Below are positions 7,140 to 9,722 of a stretch of DNA of 9,722 nt, piece after piece. The translations under genes and the position numbers were made by a program. Below the pieces are notes generated by a model. It did no database searches and was not told where the DNA came from. It saw only the letters and a program-made list of their open reading frames with translations. Source of the DNA: Anaerolineales bacterium UBA1429 (GTDB lineage: Bacteria > Chloroflexota > Anaerolineae > UBA1429); NCBI GenBank assembly GCA_002329325.1, contig DCTX01000060.1, positions 16,714 to 26,435 of the forward strand, written 5' to 3'. Within the stretch, counting starts at the first letter, position 1. Each line of letters opens with the position of its first letter.

Positions 7140-8129
7140 TCACTGAGTCGTGGGCGAGGGGGATGCCAGCTCGTGGCGGATCCGCGCTCGCCAATAGTCC
7201 AGGGTGTCTTGCAGGGTCTGTTCCAGTGTATACACGGGCGCCCATCCCGTTGCGCGCCGCACCTTGGCGCAATCTGCGACGATGCGCGGGATGTCGCTGG
7301 GCCGCATGCGCTGCGGATCGGGCTGCACGTGGACGGGCGTGCGGGCCAGGGCCAGCAAACGCTCCAGGATCTCGCGGATGGCATAGGCCTGGGCCCGCCC
7401 CAGGTTATAGACGTCTCCCGGCCGCCCAAGTTCCAGGGCCAGGCGATAACCACGCACGGTGTCGCGCACGTCATGCAGGTCTCGCTCGGCATCCAGATTG
7501 CCCACCTGGATGACCGGCTCCTGCCGTCCCACCTCGATCCGGGCGATCTGGGAGCAAAAGTCGGGGATCACAAAGCCGGTCTCCTGGCGAGGGCCGCTGT
7601 GGTTGAACGGCCGCACCCGCACGATGGGCAGGTCATGGCTCAGGTAATACTGGAGCCCCATATAGTCCTGAGCCACCTTGCTGACCGCATAGGGGTTCAC
7701 AGGGCGCAGGGGCGTCTCCTCGTCCACCGGCAGGTCCTCGGGGTGTACGCGGCCGTATTCATCCGCCGAAGCCACGATCAGCACCCGAGGCCGGGCGCCC
7801 AGCTCGGCCAGGGCCCGCAGCACATTGAGCTGGGCCACGATGTTGTTGTGCAGCGTGCTGGCAGGATCCGCCCACGAGGCGCCCACCGAGGCGCGGGCCG
7901 CCAGGTGGTACACGGCGTCGGGCCGCTCCTGGGCCAGGAGCCCGCGCACGGCGGCATAATCCAGCAGATCCACCCGGTGCAGGCTGACCGCCTGGCCCAG
8001 ATTCGCCAAGTGAGCCCCGCTGCCCCTGGGGGACAGGACGCCGATGATCTCGATGCCGCCTACGGCATGCAGGTGCTCGGCCAGATGGCCGCCGGCAAAC
8101 CCGCCGATGCCGGTGATCAGTGCGCGCAG
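7140..8129 (-). CDS. rmd: GDP-6-deoxy-D-mannose reductase (Rmd-like SDR), apparent CTG start
   Basis: 329 residues from the proposed CTG at 8129-8127. It is an extended SDR with the NAD(P) loop GIGGFAG (7-13), ASADEYG (120-126), the active-site pair Y147/K151 in NPYAVSK, and RPFNHSGPRQETGFVIPDF (173-191) followed by QEPVIQVGNL, a combination typical of Rmd. This enzyme reduces the 4-keto group of the Gmd product to give GDP-D-rhamnose. The fucose-forming Fcl has a different N-terminal motif, so GDP-L-fucose is less likely. No in-frame ATG, GTG or TTG lies between the upstream stop (TAA near 8190) and the CTG; the first canonical start, TTG 8009, would remove the cofactor-binding fold. AGGAGG lies 8 nt before the CTG. 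It is the first gene of the minus-strand unit. Confidence 0.83.
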   Translation of the reverse strand: MRALITGIGGFAGGHLAEHLHAVGGIEIIGVLSPRGSGAHLANLGQAVSLHRVDLLDYAAVRGLLAQERPDAVYHLAARASVGASWADPASTLHNNIVAQLNVLRALAELGARPRVLIVASADEYGRVHPEDLPVDEETPLRPVNPYAVSKVAQDYMGLQYYLSHDLPIVRVRPFNHSGPRQETGFVIPDFCSQIARIEVGRQEPVIQVGNLDAERDLHDVRDTVRGYRLALELGRPGDVYNLGRAQAYAIREILERLLALARTPVHVQPDPQRMRPSDIPRIVADCAKVRRATGWAPVYTLEQTLQDTLDYWRARIRHELASPSPTTQ

Positions 8130-8137
8130 GGTGCCGT

Positions 8138-8143
8138 CCTCCT
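8138..8143 (-). promoter_or_regulatory. Shine-Dalgarno of rmd
   Basis: On the minus strand the sequence reads AGGAGG, an exact complement to the 16S rRNA tail, 8 nt before CTG (GAGGAGGACGGCACCCTG). Other genes in the unit carry GAGGAG at 6-8 nt before ATG, so the site fits local practice and decides the unusual start of rmd. Confidence 0.7.
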
Positions 8144-8194
8144 CGTTGGGTAGGCCGCCGGTTGCCCAGGCGGCTGGCCATCCTAGCCTGTCTG

Positions 8195-8222
8195 ATTATA
8201 ACCGAGATGGGCAGGTGCACAA
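8195..8222 (-). promoter_or_regulatory. Probable sigma-70-type promoter for the glycan unit
   Basis: Read on the minus strand there is a perfect -10 hexamer TATAAT at 8200-8195 and a weak -35 candidate TTGTGC at 8222-8217, with a 16-nt spacer (3 of 6 matches to TTGACA). Transcription would begin near 8188, leaving a leader of about 60 nt before the rmd CTG. AT-rich hexamers are rare in this GC-rich DNA and this one lies directly upstream of the first gene. The weak -35 hints that an activator or another contact may be needed. Confidence 0.6.
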
Positions 8223-8239
8223 GTGACAAGCCCACCTGC
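8211..8239. repeat. Inverted repeat in the divergent promoter region
   Basis: GCAGGTG at 8211-8217 is matched exactly by CACCTGC at 8233-8239, separated by 15 nt. Centre-to-centre spacing is 22 bp, about two helical turns, and the site covers the -35 region of the leftward promoter. It could be a dimeric regulator's operator. No run of T follows, so it does not look like a terminator. Chance occurrence in GC-rich DNA is possible. Confidence 0.4.
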
Positions 8240-8253
8240 GGGAGCGGGCGTCC

Positions 8254-8282
8254 TTGCGCCGCCGGCGCATTTCGGCTACCCT
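8254..8282 (+). promoter_or_regulatory. Possible promoter for the MFS gene
   Basis: TTGCGC at 8254-8259 and TACCCT at 8277-8282 are separated by exactly 17 nt. Both are partial matches to consensus but keep the most conserved bases (TTG; TA...T). Transcription would begin near 8289, giving a leader of about 32 nt that includes the GGGGAG ribosome-binding site. A small 6-bp hairpin (TGCGCC-GCC-GGCGCA, 8255-8269) falls in the spacer. The assignment rests on spacing and position only. Confidence 0.35.
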
Positions 8283-8320
8283 CGACCCCTGAGACATCGG
8301 CAGAGGGGAGACGCCCGCAC

Positions 8321-9583
8321 ATGACCGAAAGCTCTGGGAACGGCTGGGCTGTGGCGGCCCGCGCCATCTGGATTCTGACCACGTGCACCGCCCTGGCCCT
8401 CATCGGCGATGGCACCATCTATGCCGTGCTGCCGGCCATGTTCCCGGCCGTGGGCGTGACGGCGCTCCAGGTGGGCATGCTGCTCTCCATCAACCGTCTG
8501 GTGCGCCCTCCCCTCAACATGCTCAGCGGTTGGCTCACCACCCGGGTGGACCCCCACTGGCCCTACGTCCTCGGCCTGGCCATCGGCGCCTGCTCGACCC
8601 TGGGCTATGGTCTGGTGCATGGCTTCTGGCCGTTGCTCCTGCTGCGAGCCCTGTGGGGCGTGGCCTGGGCGCTGCTGGCCGTGGCAGCCTACGCCATGGT
8701 GCTGGATGTGACCGCGCCCGAGTTCCGAGGCAAGTATGCGGGCATCTACCACACCCTGTCCTTCTTTGGCGGGGCGCTGGGCGCCCTGGGCGGCGGGTTC
8801 ATGGCCGATCACTGGGGGTTCTCGCGCACCATGACCACCCTGGGCCTCGTCTCGGCGGCCGCCCTGGGGCTGGCCCTGTTTCTGCCCCGCGCCGCCTTGC
8901 GCCGCGACCGGCGCGGACCGCTCCAGGATGGCCAGCCCACCCTGGGCCTGGCCGCCCGGGTGCGGGCGTTCGGCCGGGCGCTCCGCGGGCTGGATGCCCG
9001 CCTTTGGCTGATCCTGGGGCTCAACTTTTGCGAGCGGTTGTTTTTTGCGGGTGTATTCTATGGCACCCTGGGTTACTACCTCGCCCAGGCGTTGCCTGAG
9101 GGGGCGACCATTGGCGCCTGGGTGATCGGTGTGGCCTCGCTGACGGGGGTGCTGCTGTTTGCCCGCAATCTGCTCTCGGTGCTCTCGGGGCCGCTGTTCG
9201 GCCATCTCAGCGACCGCCTGGGCGACCGAACCCTGGTGCTGCTGCTGGGCGAGGGGTGCGGCGTGGCGGGGCTGCTCTGCTTTGCCGCCGGCGACGGCCT
9301 GGCCCTCATCGTGGCGGGCGTGGTGTTGACGGCCCTAGCCTACGGCGTGGTCTCGCCCATGCTGGTCTCGTGGATGGGCGACCTCACCCGGCGCGGCGGC
9401 CGCGGCTCCATCGTGGGGGCGTACCAGACGATGGGCGACCTGGGGTCGGGGCTGGGGCCTCTGGTGGCCTATCCGCTCATGGCCCTGTGGGGGCCGCCGC
9501 CGGTCTATCTGCTGAGCGCCGTCCTGCTGGCGGGCACCATCCCCCTGATCCTGTGGGCGCGGCGCAGGGGGGCAGCCGGCTAG
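8321..9583 (+). CDS. Major facilitator superfamily transporter
   Basis: 420 residues, about twelve hydrophobic segments, the normal MFS size. The N-terminal half has a loop 2-3 motif-A remnant (GWLTTRVDPHWPY, 70-82), RALWGVAWALLAVAAYAMVL in helix 4, and a glycine-rich FFGGALGALGGGF (148-160) in helix 5. A basic cytoplasmic loop occupies about residues 190-225, and the second motif A is clear as GHLSDRLGDR (294-303). The tail ends RRRG. ATG 8321 follows GGGGAG with a 10-nt spacer and is where the MFS N-terminus begins; the open frame upstream has no MFS features. The transported compound cannot be inferred; drug, sugar or metabolite efflux are all possible. It is divergent from the glycan unit, so a link to it is only positional. 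Confidence 0.88.
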   Translation: MTESSGNGWAVAARAIWILTTCTALALIGDGTIYAVLPAMFPAVGVTALQVGMLLSINRLVRPPLNMLSGWLTTRVDPHWPYVLGLAIGACSTLGYGLVHGFWPLLLLRALWGVAWALLAVAAYAMVLDVTAPEFRGKYAGIYHTLSFFGGALGALGGGFMADHWGFSRTMTTLGLVSAAALGLALFLPRAALRRDRRGPLQDGQPTLGLAARVRAFGRALRGLDARLWLILGLNFCERLFFAGVFYGTLGYYLAQALPEGATIGAWVIGVASLTGVLLFARNLLSVLSGPLFGHLSDRLGDRTLVLLLGEGCGVAGLLCFAAGDGLALIVAGVVLTALAYGVVSPMLVSWMGDLTRRGGRGSIVGAYQTMGDLGSGLGPLVAYPLMALWGPPPVYLLSAVLLAGTIPLILWARRRGAAG

Positions 9584-9613
9584 CCGCGCTGCGATCGGGG
9601 CCCACCGGCGCCC

Positions 9614-9636
9614 GGCGCCCCGCAGGCGCCTTTTCT
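9614..9636 (+). terminator. Intrinsic terminator of the MFS gene
   Basis: GGCGCC (9614-9619), a 5-nt loop CCGCA, and GGCGCC (9625-9630) form a 6-bp all-GC stem followed directly by TTTTCT, 31 nt after the MFS stop. A third GGCGCC at 9607-9612 can pair alternatively with the same right arm using a 12-nt loop. The short T run makes strength uncertain. Confidence 0.65.
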
Positions 9637-9637
9637 G

Positions 9638-9646
9638 TGCTATAAT
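9638..9646 (+). promoter_or_regulatory. Extended -10 promoter reading off the right edge
   Basis: The sequence TGCTATAAT is an exact TGn-TATAAT extended -10 element. No -35 match exists at the right distance, because that position is occupied by the terminator stem; extended -10 promoters can work without one. Transcription would start near 9653 and read rightwards into a gene or RNA not contained in the window. Confidence 0.6.
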
Positions 9647-9722
9647 GGGTCTGTCAAGATTCTGTCCGGATGGTCTGCCCGGCTTCGCGCGCGGTGAGCA
9701 CGGGGGGTCTGCGGCAGGCGCC
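9647..9722 (+). other. Leader region of an unseen downstream transcript
   Basis: 76 nt after the promoter with no start codon and Shine-Dalgarno pair that I can support. It contains spaced copies of TCTG(T/C)C: 9650-9655, 9661-9666, 9674-9679, and a related TCTGCG at 9708-9713. It could be a 5' UTR or the beginning of a small RNA; nothing identifies it. Confidence 0.35.

Noticed and set aside
7140..8009. A shorter rmd starting at TTG 8009
   Set aside because: It would remove the GxxGxxG cofactor loop and first beta-alpha-beta unit, which are intact in frame upstream.
8120..8320. Extension of the MFS protein by 67 residues upstream of ATG 8321
   Set aside because: The extra residues have no MFS features and cross both divergent promoters and the rmd leader; ATG 8321 has its own GGGGAG.
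9650..9722. Start of a structured housekeeping RNA such as SRP RNA or RNase P RNA
   Set aside because: I looked for the conserved SRP apical loop and RNase P core motifs and could not find them in the 70 nt available.
1..9722. CRISPR arrays, insertion sequences, attachment sites, tRNA genes, toxin-antitoxin or defence genes
   Set aside because: No regularly spaced repeats, transposase motifs, long terminal inverted repeats or cloverleaf sequences were seen; nearly all of the DNA is explained by metabolic, glycosyltransferase and transporter genes.

Overview
The window is uniformly GC-rich bacterial DNA with short intergenic gaps and Shine-Dalgarno-led genes. Protein sequence style (a short-form Gmd, an Rmd-type reductase, a GT4 lacking the usual Glu pair, large GT-C membrane glycosyltransferases) suggests an environmental, perhaps Chloroflexota-like, bacterium. 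This is an impression from protein style only, not a taxonomic assignment.

Layout: positions 1-8129 hold seven genes on the minus strand, read right to left as one tightly packed transcription unit. The order is rmd (GDP-6-deoxy-D-mannose reductase), gmd (GDP-mannose 4,6-dehydratase), a phosphohexomutase, a TatD-family metal hydrolase, a GT2 glycosyltransferase, a GT4 glycosyltransferase, and a GT39/PMT_2-type integral membrane glycosyltransferase that runs off the left edge. Junctions are overlaps of 1-11 bp or gaps of 4-52 bp. Positions 8130-8320 are a divergent promoter region. Positions 8321-9583 hold one plus-strand major facilitator transporter, closed by a probable intrinsic terminator at 9614-9636. 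An extended -10 promoter at 9638-9646 points off the right edge towards something not in the window.

How the genes fit together: the phosphohexomutase can supply a sugar-1-phosphate (mannose-1-P or glucose-1-P). Gmd converts GDP-mannose to GDP-4-keto-6-deoxymannose, and the Rmd-like enzyme is expected to reduce this to GDP-D-rhamnose. Two cytosolic glycosyltransferases (GT2, GT4) could use such activated sugars. The GT-C membrane enzyme probably transfers a sugar from a polyprenyl-phosphate carrier on the outer face of the membrane. The unit therefore looks like a D-rhamnose (6-deoxyhexose) cell-surface glycan cassette with a TatD hydrolase embedded in it. No guanylyltransferase, flippase, polymerase or ligase is visible.

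The most notable local oddity is that rmd appears to start at CTG: an exact AGGAGG lies 8 nt upstream, and no ATG, GTG or TTG in frame would preserve the Rossmann fold. I see no CRISPR array, insertion sequence, tRNA or rRNA, and no clear sign of a wholly new system.
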